From GCA-2706205 sp964215955 (GTDB lineage: Bacteria > Bdellovibrionota > Bacteriovoracia > Bacteriovoracales > Bacteriovoracaceae), in contig CAXPDR010000024.1 of NCBI GenBank assembly GCA_964215955.1, forward strand, positions 1 through 64,000: a DNA stretch of 64,000 nt, read 5' to 3'. The position numbers and the translations under genes were made by a program. The notes below the pieces were generated by a model that was not told the DNA's origin, did no database searches, and saw nothing but the letters and a program-made list of their open reading frames with translations. Below, one piece after another: positions 19,384-27,594 of the stretch; within the stretch, counting starts at the first letter, position 1, and each line of letters begins with the position of its first letter.

Positions 19384-22300
19384 TTAATAGGAAATAGGTT
19401 TATAAATCACTCCATTTGTTAGAAAGTCATTACTCGCAGATTTTCCTCCCCACAAAAATAGACTATATGAATCACCTGAATGATTATTTCTATATCCAAA
19501 ATGATCTTCACCAATATGTCCAATCCAAACACCAGATCTTAATCCTTCTGTTGCAGCACTTGAAGTTATGTCATCGTGAGAGTAATCATTTAAATCAAGG
19601 ATTTGAGCATTTCCTAGCATTCCACCATTATCTTCTCCTCCATAAAGAAAGAGTTTATTTCCAAGCATTAGGCTTGTATGATTTTTTCTCGGAGTAAGAC
19701 CATGAGCCTGGGTAGTCCAGGTATCTAATCCCGGGTCATATATTTTTAATTCTGAATTTATTCCACTGCCGTTATCTCCACCAAAAACAACCAACTTGTT
19801 TTTGCTAAAAATAAGAGTGTGGCCTTTAGAAATATTTGGAGCATTAGTTAAACTCATTAAAGACCATGAATTACTGGCCACATCTAATATCGCTCCTTGA
19901 TTATTATCCCCGCCAAATACACCAATAGAATTCCTTCCAGCAAAAACAGCTCTAACTCCTTCTCCTCCCGATGGTTTATTCGTTTGGGAGATAGTCGTCC
20001 AAGAATTAGAATAAGAATCATAGATTGCACCATCATCTAAACTTACAGCTCCAGACCCAAGACCTCCCCAAATGATAACTTTTCCATTTGTTTTGGCTAA
20101 AGCAAACTTTGACCTTGCACTTGGTGCATTGGTGCTAGAGACTGTTGTCCAACTATCAAATTCGGGATGATAAATTGCACCTGAATCAAGTGGGGTACCA
20201 TTATTATCAACACCGCCCCAAATAAAAAGCCTCTCTCCTAACCATATCGCTTTATGATCTTTCCTCGCGCTTGGAGCATTTGTATTTGAAATAGCGATCC
20301 ATTCCTCTTTAAATGGATCATAAAGATACCCATCATTACGGACACCTGAGCTATCTTCTCCTCCAAATAAAATAATATGCTTTCCAGACCAAGTCATACT
20401 GTGCCCGTTACGGCCAGTAGGCTCTGAATTTGTCGGCATCGCTCCCCATTCATTAACAGCTAGATTAGCAATTGGATTGTCTAAATCCTCAATATTTAAA
20501 TTCTCACAGAAGTCGTCATTTTTTCCTGATCCATAACATTGATAAACGGAATTTCCATTGTAATGGAAGGCCCCATGCCCACCGTTAGAAACCGCAGGGT
20601 CTTGAAGATTTTTCCACTCATCTGTAAATATGTTATAAGAAGAATTTGTTGTTCCTCTATGATAGATTATATCTTTACCTGTAAATACCAGTCTTCCAGA
20701 ACTGGATGGAAAACTAGGGGATTGGGTTATAGTTTCCCATGTATTGGAATATGGATTATAAATACCATTGCGATCACCACCAGATGTACTTCCACCTGCT
20801 ACTACCATTCTATTACCTGTCCATACTAGAATCGTATTAATTGAACTTTGATCCCAACCCGTTTTCTTAGTATCATAGCCAGTATTATCGATACTAGACC
20901 AGGAATTTGTATTCATATTATAAATTTGGCCGTTACTAATATAATTTCCATTGTAACCACCATAAACAATAACTCTTTCTCCAGTCCAAACCATATCATG
21001 AAAATACCTAGAAGAAATACTTGCAATAGTTCTCCAGCTATCCTTAACCGGATCATAGGCATAAGATGCCCCTGAATAACCATTCCATTGTCCACCAGTA
21101 ACAATCATTTCCTCTCCTGTCCAAATAGCTCTTCTTCCATGGAGGTAATTTGTAGCCGGTGGGGTAGCTAAACTTCTCCAAGAATTTGTGTAAGGATTAT
21201 ATGCCTTTCCTTCATGTGGTGCTGAGTTTCCATTTATTAAACCATTGTGAACAATCATCTCCGTTCCTGTCCATACATGTGCCGTGTTGGACTTTTTTCC
21301 CATCCCAGAAGATGCCATCGTTGACCAAGAGTCAGTTAAAGCACTGTAGACATATCCTGAATTATAAGTTCCAACACTGTAGCTACTAGAACCATCAGTC
21401 CCTCCCCAGATTAGAAAATGCTCCCCGGTCCAAACTGCAGCAGAAGCGTATCTATCGTTTCCTGATCCACCTGGTTGGGATGTAAATGGGGTCCAAACTC
21501 CTGGGTAATAGGAAAATGCATCAGGGGAAGTTTGCAACTCCGATTTTGATGGATGTGTATTTGCAACACTGACATCAACTGTTCCTTTTCCAACTGGAAT
21601 AGTACAACGTAAATTTCCTGAATTACTTACAATGACATTTAGGCATTTATTAGGTCCAAAAAATATCTCCATTTGGGATTGAAACCCTTGTCCGTAAATA
21701 TAGATGGTTTCATTTCCACCACCTTGAGTTTTGCTTAAAGAAGTTATATTTAATGGTGTTCTTACAACTGTTGCATTTAATTGTGCCTTAAGTCCATCTG
21801 AGTCAGTTACCTCAATGATTAGGTCTCCTGCAGAGAAACTGGCTTGAAAATCAGCAATATGTGTTTCCCCAGATCGCATTGATACAGCTCCTTCTCCCGA
21901 AATGACATCAATAGAATAAGGCCCTTTACCTCCTGAAATAAATAAAGTTTGATCCCATCCAGCTTCCCAACTATTAGGATTACTAGCAGAGTTTAAGCTC
22001 ATTGAAGACCCACTGGTAAGAGAGCTAAATGAAATATCAAAACCAGCAGCCTCTGTAGTAGCATCACTTTCAAACCTGAAATAAATTGAATTTGTTAATG
22101 AGTTTATGCTCGTTGGAGGTGGATTATTTTTATCATAAACTCCAATGATATCAAATGTATTATCATCTCTTAGAGTCAGTGTATCTCCATCTTCTAAAAC
22201 AAATGAATTAAAAGTTAGAACTATATTTTCTCCATTATTACTATTGAGCCACATATTACAGGCTTGATTGGCTGCATAGTCACCTGACAATCCACCTTGA

Positions 22301-23724
22301 TCGTAAATATGTCCTTCATTTGCAAAATCAAAGAAGTCAGAACAAAATGTCATGTCAGAGTAGGTTTCATTGACTTGAATGTTACTTGTTGTTGTTGCTG
22401 ATAATGAGTCTTCAACTTGTACTGTGACAGAGCCTCCACCTGTTGCTGGTGCTGTATATAAACCATTAGCATCAATTGTTCCAACCCCTGATTGAATACT
22501 GTATGTATACGGGGCAGTTCCACCTGTTGCTGAAAAATTATATGTTCCATTATTATCCACTTCTAAGTATGAAGGACTTAGTGCCAGCGGATTCGAACTT
22601 GCGTCATTAATTGTAATACTTGCTGAAGCTGTTCCAATTGTTGCTCCTTGAGCGGAAGTTATTTGAACATTAAAACTTTCACCTGGATCATTCATTGGGT
22701 AATCGTTAATAATAGAAATATTTTGTGTAACACTCAGTTGCCCTGCTGGAATGATAACATTTAGGACTTTCTTTTTTAGATAATCAGATCCAGCGACAGC
22801 AATTCCATCTACGCTCTCCCAATCAAAGCTAACATTTGAATCAACGATTTTATCGAGTTGGAAGGTTAAGGTACAATCATTACCTTCCTCCACTGGAGGG
22901 CAAGCAATAACCGAAATTGTGGGGGGCGTATCGTTGTCTAGAATCGTTCCAAAAGCTTGATTTTTGGCTAAGTTGGCATCATTGTTTTCAATGGATTCGA
23001 TTTCTATCAAAAGGGATTCTTCTAGTTCATAGTCATTATCATCAGTTGTGGCAATTTCTAGTTCAGCTTCAGTTTCACCCTGAACGACTTTTATCTGTCC
23101 AGTTGTAGGTCCTGAGTAATCCGAGGCCGTAGCTTGTAAATCGCTAATTGAATAATTTAGAACAATATCTTGATCACAAATTGGTTCTGAGAGTTCAAAT
23201 CTTACACGTAAATTTTCTCCTTCAGTAACAGAAGACTCATTGACCGATGCATCCGGAGTATTAGAGGAGTGGTCGATCTGCCCATTTGCAGGGAAGTGTT
23301 TATCAAAAACTAAATTTGCACATTGAGTATGGATAGTAGTCCCACTAGTCGTTTCTAAGTTTTGATCTATTTCTAGGTTTTTTCCTCTAAGTTTTAAATC
23401 ACCAGCAAAATTATTTTGAAACTTTAGGGAGCGAATTTTAACAGGATTTTCTAATTCAATATTACAATTTATACAGTTTTCACTTATTTCAACATCAATA
23501 TCAGGAGTGGGTAGCTTACCATCTTTCCAGTTATTAACATTATCCCATTTATTATCAACTGTTCCGAGCCAAATACTTTTTGAATTGCTTGTGAGGGGAT
23601 TATTTCGAAAGTCTGACTCACTGTCAGAACTAAGCGGTTCAAACCTATCTATTTCAATCTCACTGGTACAGCTTGTAAGAAATAAACAAACTATAATAAA
23701 TGGAATACTTGTTAAGGTTTTCAT
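19384..23724 (-). CDS. Calx-beta / CUB-like / IPT / Kelch-repeat surface lipoprotein
   Basis: Lipobox Leu-Thr-Ser-Cys19 is followed by Thr-Ser-Glu-Ile-Glu-Ile. The 1446 residues read as: a short beta segment starting Ile-Trp-Leu-Gly-Thr-Val; two Calx-beta domains (about 165-380); an Ig-like domain with Thr-Ala-Pro-Tyr-Thr-Tyr (about 380-455); a CUB-like domain (about 456-570); a second Ig-like domain; an IPT/TIG domain with Ile-Tyr-Gly-Gln-Gly-Phe (about 665-745); then many Kelch repeats with Trp-Thr-Gly-Glu...Trp-Gly-Gly and Tyr-Asn-Pro to the C-terminus. Such mosaics are cell-surface binding proteins. GATAAT ends six bases before the ATG without a Shine-Dalgarno, and an inverted repeat covers the -35 area. 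Confidence 0.88.
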   Translation of the reverse strand: MKTLTSIPFIIVCLFLTSCTSEIEIDRFEPLSSDSESDFRNNPLTSNSKSIWLGTVDNKWDNVNNWKDGKLPTPDIDVEISENCINCNIELENPVKIRSLKFQNNFAGDLKLRGKNLEIDQNLETTSGTTIHTQCANLVFDKHFPANGQIDHSSNTPDASVNESSVTEGENLRVRFELSEPICDQDIVLNYSISDLQATASDYSGPTTGQIKVVQGETEAELEIATTDDNDYELEESLLIEIESIENNDANLAKNQAFGTILDNDTPPTISVIACPPVEEGNDCTLTFQLDKIVDSNVSFDWESVDGIAVAGSDYLKKKVLNVIIPAGQLSVTQNISIINDYPMNDPGESFNVQITSAQGATIGTASASITINDASSNPLALSPSYLEVDNNGTYNFSATGGTAPYTYSIQSGVGTIDANGLYTAPATGGGSVTVQVEDSLSATTTSNIQVNETYSDMTFCSDFFDFANEGHIYDQGGLSGDYAANQACNMWLNSNNGENIVLTFNSFVLEDGDTLTLRDDNTFDIIGVYDKNNPPPTSINSLTNSIYFRFESDATTEAAGFDISFSSLTSGSSMSLNSASNPNSWEAGWDQTLFISGGKGPYSIDVISGEGAVSMRSGETHIADFQASFSAGDLIIEVTDSDGLKAQLNATVVRTPLNITSLSKTQGGGNETIYIYGQGFQSQMEIFFGPNKCLNVIVSNSGNLRCTIPVGKGTVDVSVANTHPSKSELQTSPDAFSYYPGVWTPFTSQPGGSGNDRYASAAVWTGEHFLIWGGTDGSSSYSVGTYNSGYVYSALTDSWSTMASSGMGKKSNTAHVWTGTEMIVHNGLINGNSAPHEGKAYNPYTNSWRSLATPPATNYLHGRRAIWTGEEMIVTGGQWNGYSGASYAYDPVKDSWRTIASISSRYFHDMVWTGERVIVYGGYNGNYISNGQIYNMNTNSWSSIDNTGYDTKKTGWDQSSINTILVWTGNRMVVAGGSTSGGDRNGIYNPYSNTWETITQSPSFPSSSGRLVFTGKDIIYHRGTTNSSYNIFTDEWKNLQDPAVSNGGHGAFHYNGNSVYQCYGSGKNDDFCENLNIEDLDNPIANLAVNEWGAMPTNSEPTGRNGHSMTWSGKHIILFGGEDSSGVRNDGYLYDPFKEEWIAISNTNAPSARKDHKAIWLGERLFIWGGVDNNGTPLDSGAIYHPEFDSWTTVSSTNAPSARSKFALAKTNGKVIIWGGLGSGAVSLDDGAIYDSYSNSWTTISQTNKPSGGEGVRAVFAGRNSIGVFGGDNNQGAILDVASNSWSLMSLTNAPNISKGHTLIFSKNKLVVFGGDNGSGINSELKIYDPGLDTWTTQAHGLTPRKNHTSLMLGNKLFLYGGEDNGGMLGNAQILDLNDYSHDDITSSAATEGLRSGVWIGHIGEDHFGYRNNHSGDSYSLFLWGGKSASNDFLTNGVIYKPISY

Positions 23725-23730
23725 AACATT

Positions 23731-23760
23731 ATTATCGTATACTTTAGGCGTCTACCTAAA
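23731..23760 (-). promoter_or_regulatory. Promoter and inverted-repeat operator of the Kelch lipoprotein gene
   Basis: The -10 box GATAAT (23731-23736, minus strand) ends six bases before the ATG. A perfect inverted repeat TTTAGG-N6-CCTAAA (23743-23760) lies just upstream and covers the expected -35 region, a good place for a dimeric regulator. Confidence 0.4.
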
Positions 23761-23949
23761 TTCAGTATTTTATGTAGGCAAAAATTGTTGGAAATTTAAA
23801 AAATTAAAAAATATAGCCTCAAAGTATGGGCGAAAACGTCTAGAAATTGTCATGGAATTTTAGAAATTAATAGTCCAAGTATGATTATTAAGAAATTTCC
23901 TCTTAAAAAGTAGCAAAGATTTTAATAGAAATAAATTAGTGGATATGAA

Positions 23950-24111
23950 TTAATTAAAGCCTAACTGAACATCAACTGGTCCGGCCGTTCTGTCTGTATT
24001 ATCTCCGATTCCTAATTGGCCTGCACCATTGTCTCCCCAACATTTGAGTTTGTTATTGGTCGTAATTGTACAATTACCATTTTCTGTTGTTGATATATAT
24101 TGGTAGTCAGT
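23950..24111 (-). pseudogene. Relict 3' end of an RCC1-repeat protein gene
   Basis: Minus-strand translation gives 53 codons to a stop at 23950-23952. It contains a clear RCC1 repeat: Leu-Lys-Cys-Trp-Gly-Asp-Asn-Gly-Ala-Gly-Gln-Leu-Gly-Ile-Gly-Asp-Asn, preceded by Cys-Thr-Ile. An in-frame stop (24112-24114) directly precedes it and there is no start codon, so this is the surviving tail of a longer gene. RCC1-repeat lipoproteins would suit the surrounding surface-protein cluster. In the rest of the 23761-24185 gap I see nothing coding. Confidence 0.7.
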
Positions 24112-24185
24112 TTATCGGACTTTTAATAGGTTAGCTTAATGATTTAAGATATCTTTAGTAGTCTTAAACTCATAAGATTGGCATT

Positions 24186-24515
24186 TTAGGCAGCTTTGTC
24201 TTTTGTTGCCTCTTTTGCTTTGTGATTATTCTTCTTCTTTTCATCTTTTCCAGTAAAATGAGCTGAATTACTGTCTAAAACCCAATTATCTAGATCTGAG
24301 CGAATTCTTCCTAACTTAGCGAGATCATTAACCATATTAAGAACTTCTTGAGGAACCATCTCTTTACCTGAAATCTTTTTCAATGATCCACTAAAATACA
24401 GGGACTTAGCATTCGCTGAGAAGTTAATTTTTGTCATATCTACTTGATATTGCGCTAAAATTCTTCTTACTGCCACTGTAGCTTGTCCCTTAGAAAACTG
24501 TTTTTTACCTATCAT
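24186..24515 (-). CDS. Small protein of unknown function with lysine-rich tail
   Basis: A 109-residue cytoplasmic protein with a good ribosome binding site (GAGGAG). Residues 10-85 alternate helix and strand, with Leu-Tyr-Phe-Ser-Gly and a conserved-looking Asn-Trp-Val-Leu. This pattern faintly resembles a BON-type alpha/beta fold, but I cannot assign it. The last 25 residues are mainly Lys, Ala and Glu, as in nucleic-acid-binding tails. It is a single gene between the RCC1 relict and the divergent beta-helix lipoprotein. Confidence 0.6.
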   Translation of the reverse strand: MIGKKQFSKGQATVAVRRILAQYQVDMTKINFSANAKSLYFSGSLKKISGKEMVPQEVLNMVNDLAKLGRIRSDLDNWVLDSNSAHFTGKDEKKKNNHKAKEATKDKAA

Positions 24516-24607
24516 TTACAAAGCTCCTCAGAAACAATTCGGTTAAAATTAATAAATTCTTAAGAAGATTGTTTATTATAACCGGTAATCAGCGTTATAA
24601 TATTAAG

Positions 24608-25744
24608 ATGGTTGTACGTTTGTTCATAATAATCATTCTTTGTACGTCGTGTATTACAAGTGAGATCGATGTCGATATTCTAGGTGAAGGTGCTAGTTCT
24701 ATACCTCAAGGTAACCTTTCAATTGTAGACAATAAACTTAAACTGACTTTAAATGAGCTGAGTGGCCATGATATCACTGAAGCCAATCTAAAATTCAATC
24801 AAAAAACTTATGATTTAACAGTTGAAGATAAAGGTGGAGGAGTTTATATGTTTAGCCCTCTTGCTAATGTTGAAATCAAAAGTTCTACTAAATTTGTTTT
24901 CAAATATAAAATGTCCGACAAATGGTATCTTCTGGAGAAAGTGCCCGGAATTCCAAAAGAAATTCAAGTTTCTGCTCTTAAAGGTGAAAGTGGTTTTAAG
25001 CATTTAAGTTCTGAAGCAAATACTCCAAGTTGGCAAAGAAGATTTATTGAAGATGATTTAACTATTAATGTACCCGCTGATTTTTCTGATCTCATTTCAG
25101 TGTTAAATTATTTAAAAAATAAGAAAATTTATTCAGATGCTACCGTCACAATTAAAATTGCCGATGGAACTTATAATTATTCACAGACGGTATATTTTAA
25201 TCATCATCAAAATAGTAGGATCAAAATCGTTGGAAATATTACCAATCCTGAAAATGTGATCTTAGATTTTGCTGCTGAAGTAGATGGGTTTCACTTTTCG
25301 AAAGGAAATAGTTTTCAAGGGGTTTTAGGTTTAACTCTTAGGGGGCAGGATAATAATAATACAGTTGGTATTACTGTTACATCTGGTACTTCAGCAAAAC
25401 TTTATAAAGTTAATATTCAAGATTTTGGAAGAGGCTTATATATAGATAGAAATTCCAGCTTAGAGGCAAGTGAAATCCAATCAACAAGTAATGTTCAATC
25501 TGGAATGGTTGTTAATTCTCATTCCTCTGCTACAGCAAGTAATTCTAGTTTTTCAAATAATGGAGCTGATGGAGTTTATAGTGCACTTGGTTCTTCTGCT
25601 AATGTTGATAGATCAACTTTAAATAATAATTCAGATCAAGGTCTAGAGAGTTGGGTAAATTCTTGGGGGGTTAACTGGGGAGGAAGTGCAACTGGTAACT
25701 CTAATGATTATACAAACTCGAGTAATTCAAGAACGGAGTTTTAG
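24608..25744 (+). CDS. Beta-helix lipoprotein (tandem paralogue 1)
   Basis: I place the start at ATG 24608 because it gives a compact lipoprotein signal ending Cys-Thr-Ser-Cys15, followed by Ile-Thr-Ser-Glu-Ile-Asp-Val. The middle is a pectin-lyase-like right-handed beta-helix beginning Leu-Thr-Ile-Asn-Val-Pro-Ala-Asp-Phe, then Ala-Asp-Gly-Thr-Tyr-Asn and Ile-Val-Gly-Asn. This block recurs in the next two genes. The C-terminal rungs are rich in Ser and Asn. Probably surface-exposed; substrate unknown, and the acidic catalytic residues of polysaccharide lyases are not obvious. TATAAT (24596-24601) ends six bases before the ATG with no Shine-Dalgarno. Confidence 0.8.
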   Translation: MVVRLFIIIILCTSCITSEIDVDILGEGASSIPQGNLSIVDNKLKLTLNELSGHDITEANLKFNQKTYDLTVEDKGGGVYMFSPLANVEIKSSTKFVFKYKMSDKWYLLEKVPGIPKEIQVSALKGESGFKHLSSEANTPSWQRRFIEDDLTINVPADFSDLISVLNYLKNKKIYSDATVTIKIADGTYNYSQTVYFNHHQNSRIKIVGNITNPENVILDFAAEVDGFHFSKGNSFQGVLGLTLRGQDNNNTVGITVTSGTSAKLYKVNIQDFGRGLYIDRNSSLEASEIQSTSNVQSGMVVNSHSSATASNSSFSNNGADGVYSALGSSANVDRSTLNNNSDQGLESWVNSWGVNWGGSATGNSNDYTNSSNSRTEF

Positions 25745-25747
25745 TAC

Positions 25748-26689
25748 ATGAAAATGTTATTTTTTAATTTAATGTTTTTCTGTTTAGGTATGATCTCATT
25801 TTGGGGTTTTAGAGGACTTAATACAAACTCGTCTGTTTTTATAAATTCCTCTAAAGCTGATGGCGTTTTGAATTTTACGGTTGAAAATAATTCTGTAGAT
25901 ACAGCTAATCTTTCTAGCTCACCAGAAAAAGGGAGCTTATTAACTGTGAAGGGAGGAGTCGCAACTTGGGAAAGATTTTTCATTGATGAAAATCTAACAT
26001 TATATGTGCCATCGGACTTCGATACTATTTCAGAAGCCCTAGATTATTTAGAAACCAAGTTTATTGGAAGTGATGCTATTGTTACCATTCAAATTGAAGA
26101 TGGGGTTTATAACCTATCCTCAATGATCGAGCCATATCACTCAGAAGGTAAGAATATTAGAATTATTGGAAATACAACAGATCCTTCTCAAGTCGTATTA
26201 AATTTTACAGGAGTTCATGGGTTTCAACTTTATAGTTCATCCACAATAGGTCTGATTGATGGAATCACTTTGGTAGGTGACAATTCATGTCCTTGTTATG
26301 GAGTTTATGTAAGTGATAATTCTAAAGTAGGAATTGGAAATAATATGGTTATTAGAAATTTCGAATATGGAGTCGTTTTTAGAAACAATTCTTATGGAAC
26401 TGTAGGAGGCTTATTAACTAATAATCAAGAAGCAGGCTTATATGCCAAGTATAATTCCGCAGTAAACGTGGAGCCGGGAACAGTATCTTCTTTTAATAAT
26501 AGAGGGTATTCAGCTTCTGCTAAATCAACAATATATTTAAGTAGTACAGCTTCTGCTGATAATAATTCAGGGAATGGTTATGTCGCCTGGTTATTTAGTT
26601 CTATCTTGTCTGCAGGGGCGAGTGGAAATGGAATTGATTTTGCTCCGGCTTATAGGACTGAGGGAAATATAGAATCTTTTATTAGGTGA
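25748..26689 (+). CDS. Beta-helix exported protein (tandem paralogue 2)
   Basis: Starts three bases after the previous stop, so it belongs to the same operon. A hydrophobic N-terminus (about residues 3-20) acts as signal or anchor, but there is no lipobox cysteine at a suitable place. The beta-helix block matches its neighbours: Leu-Tyr-Val-Pro-Ser-Asp-Phe, Ser-Asp-Ala-Ile-Val-Thr-Ile-Gln-Ile-Glu-Asp-Gly-Val-Tyr-Asn, then Ile-Ile-Gly-Asn and Leu-Ile-Asp-Gly-Ile-Thr. The 313 residues are slightly shorter than paralogue 1. It arose by tandem duplication; its function is unknown. Confidence 0.8.
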   Translation: MKMLFFNLMFFCLGMISFWGFRGLNTNSSVFINSSKADGVLNFTVENNSVDTANLSSSPEKGSLLTVKGGVATWERFFIDENLTLYVPSDFDTISEALDYLETKFIGSDAIVTIQIEDGVYNLSSMIEPYHSEGKNIRIIGNTTDPSQVVLNFTGVHGFQLYSSSTIGLIDGITLVGDNSCPCYGVYVSDNSKVGIGNNMVIRNFEYGVVFRNNSYGTVGGLLTNNQEAGLYAKYNSAVNVEPGTVSSFNNRGYSASAKSTIYLSSTASADNNSGNGYVAWLFSSILSAGASGNGIDFAPAYRTEGNIESFIR

Positions 26690-26694
26690 TATTG

Positions 26695-27594
26695 ATGAAA
26701 AAAAATGTATTAAAAAAATTTATCAGTTTTTTCATTTTAGGTTGGGCCTTTATGGAAGTCACTTATTCTGGAGGAATTTTAAGTCTAATTATTGATAGTG
26801 AAGTGCCAGTTAATAGATTAGTTATAGGAGCAGAAGGTTCGGTTTTAAAACAAGAAAATGAAATTGTTGCTTGGGAAGATAGTCTTATTATTGAGAGTAG
26901 TATGACACTTAATATACCAACTGATTATGCAACTATCGAGGATGCGTTCAAGTTTTTAGCCAATAAGAAAATAAAAAGTGATGCTATTGTCACGATTCAA
27001 TTTGCAGATGGAACTTATAATAGAACGAGTCCAATTCATCCAACTCATCCGGATGGAAGAAATATAAAAATTATTGGAAATTTATCCACTCCAGGAAATG
27101 TCATTATTAACAGTACTGATAATGGAGTCGCTATTTCTGGAAGTTCAATTAGACTCATCGATGGGATCACTTTTGATGGAGGGGGAAATACTAAATCTGG
27201 AATTTATGTGAATAAAGGAGGGGTGGCAAGACTCGGAAGTTCTTTAATTTTACAAAATTTTGAAAAAGGAATTACTGTCAGTTTAAATGGGCTTATTTTA
27301 GCCAATGGAGTAACTGTTAATAACACTAATGATGTAGGTATAAGAGTTGAAAGAAATGGTTTTTTAAGAATTGAAAACTCACAAATAAGTAATACAGCAA
27401 GCTACGGTTTTTATGTTCTCAGGGGAGGTTATGTTGAGTCTAAAAATAACTCGGTAAGCTCTTACGGGTCATATGCTTACTTTATAGGAAGTCAAAGCTT
27501 ATTAGATCTTTCTGGTGGAACTCATGATGCAGTTTTGTCTAATAGATCACTAGATACTGGGATCCCTGATAATTCTTATATTAGGTCTTTTTAA
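26695..27594 (+). CDS. Beta-helix exported protein (tandem paralogue 3)
   Basis: I choose ATG 26695, eight bases after AGG (26684-26686), over the in-frame GTG at 26686, which has no ribosome binding site. After a signal-like N-terminus (Lys-Lys...Phe-Phe-Ile-Leu-Gly) the protein carries the same block as its two neighbours: Leu-Asn-Ile-Pro-Thr-Asp-Tyr, Ala-Asp-Gly-Thr-Tyr-Asn, Ile-Ile-Gly-Asn, Leu-Ile-Asp-Gly-Ile-Thr. No lipobox is present. The gene ends the three-gene operon and overlaps the convergent FAD oxidase gene by 4 bp. Confidence 0.8.
   Translation: MKKNVLKKFISFFILGWAFMEVTYSGGILSLIIDSEVPVNRLVIGAEGSVLKQENEIVAWEDSLIIESSMTLNIPTDYATIEDAFKFLANKKIKSDAIVTIQFADGTYNRTSPIHPTHPDGRNIKIIGNLSTPGNVIINSTDNGVAISGSSIRLIDGITFDGGGNTKSGIYVNKGGVARLGSSLILQNFEKGITVSLNGLILANGVTVNNTNDVGIRVERNGFLRIENSQISNTASYGFYVLRGGYVESKNNSVSSYGSYAYFIGSQSLLDLSGGTHDAVLSNRSLDTGIPDNSYIRSF

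Noticed and set aside
19416..21389. Several plus-strand open frames inside the Kelch lipoprotein gene
   Set aside because: Low-complexity translations opposite well-formed Kelch repeats, with no starts supported by ribosome binding sites.
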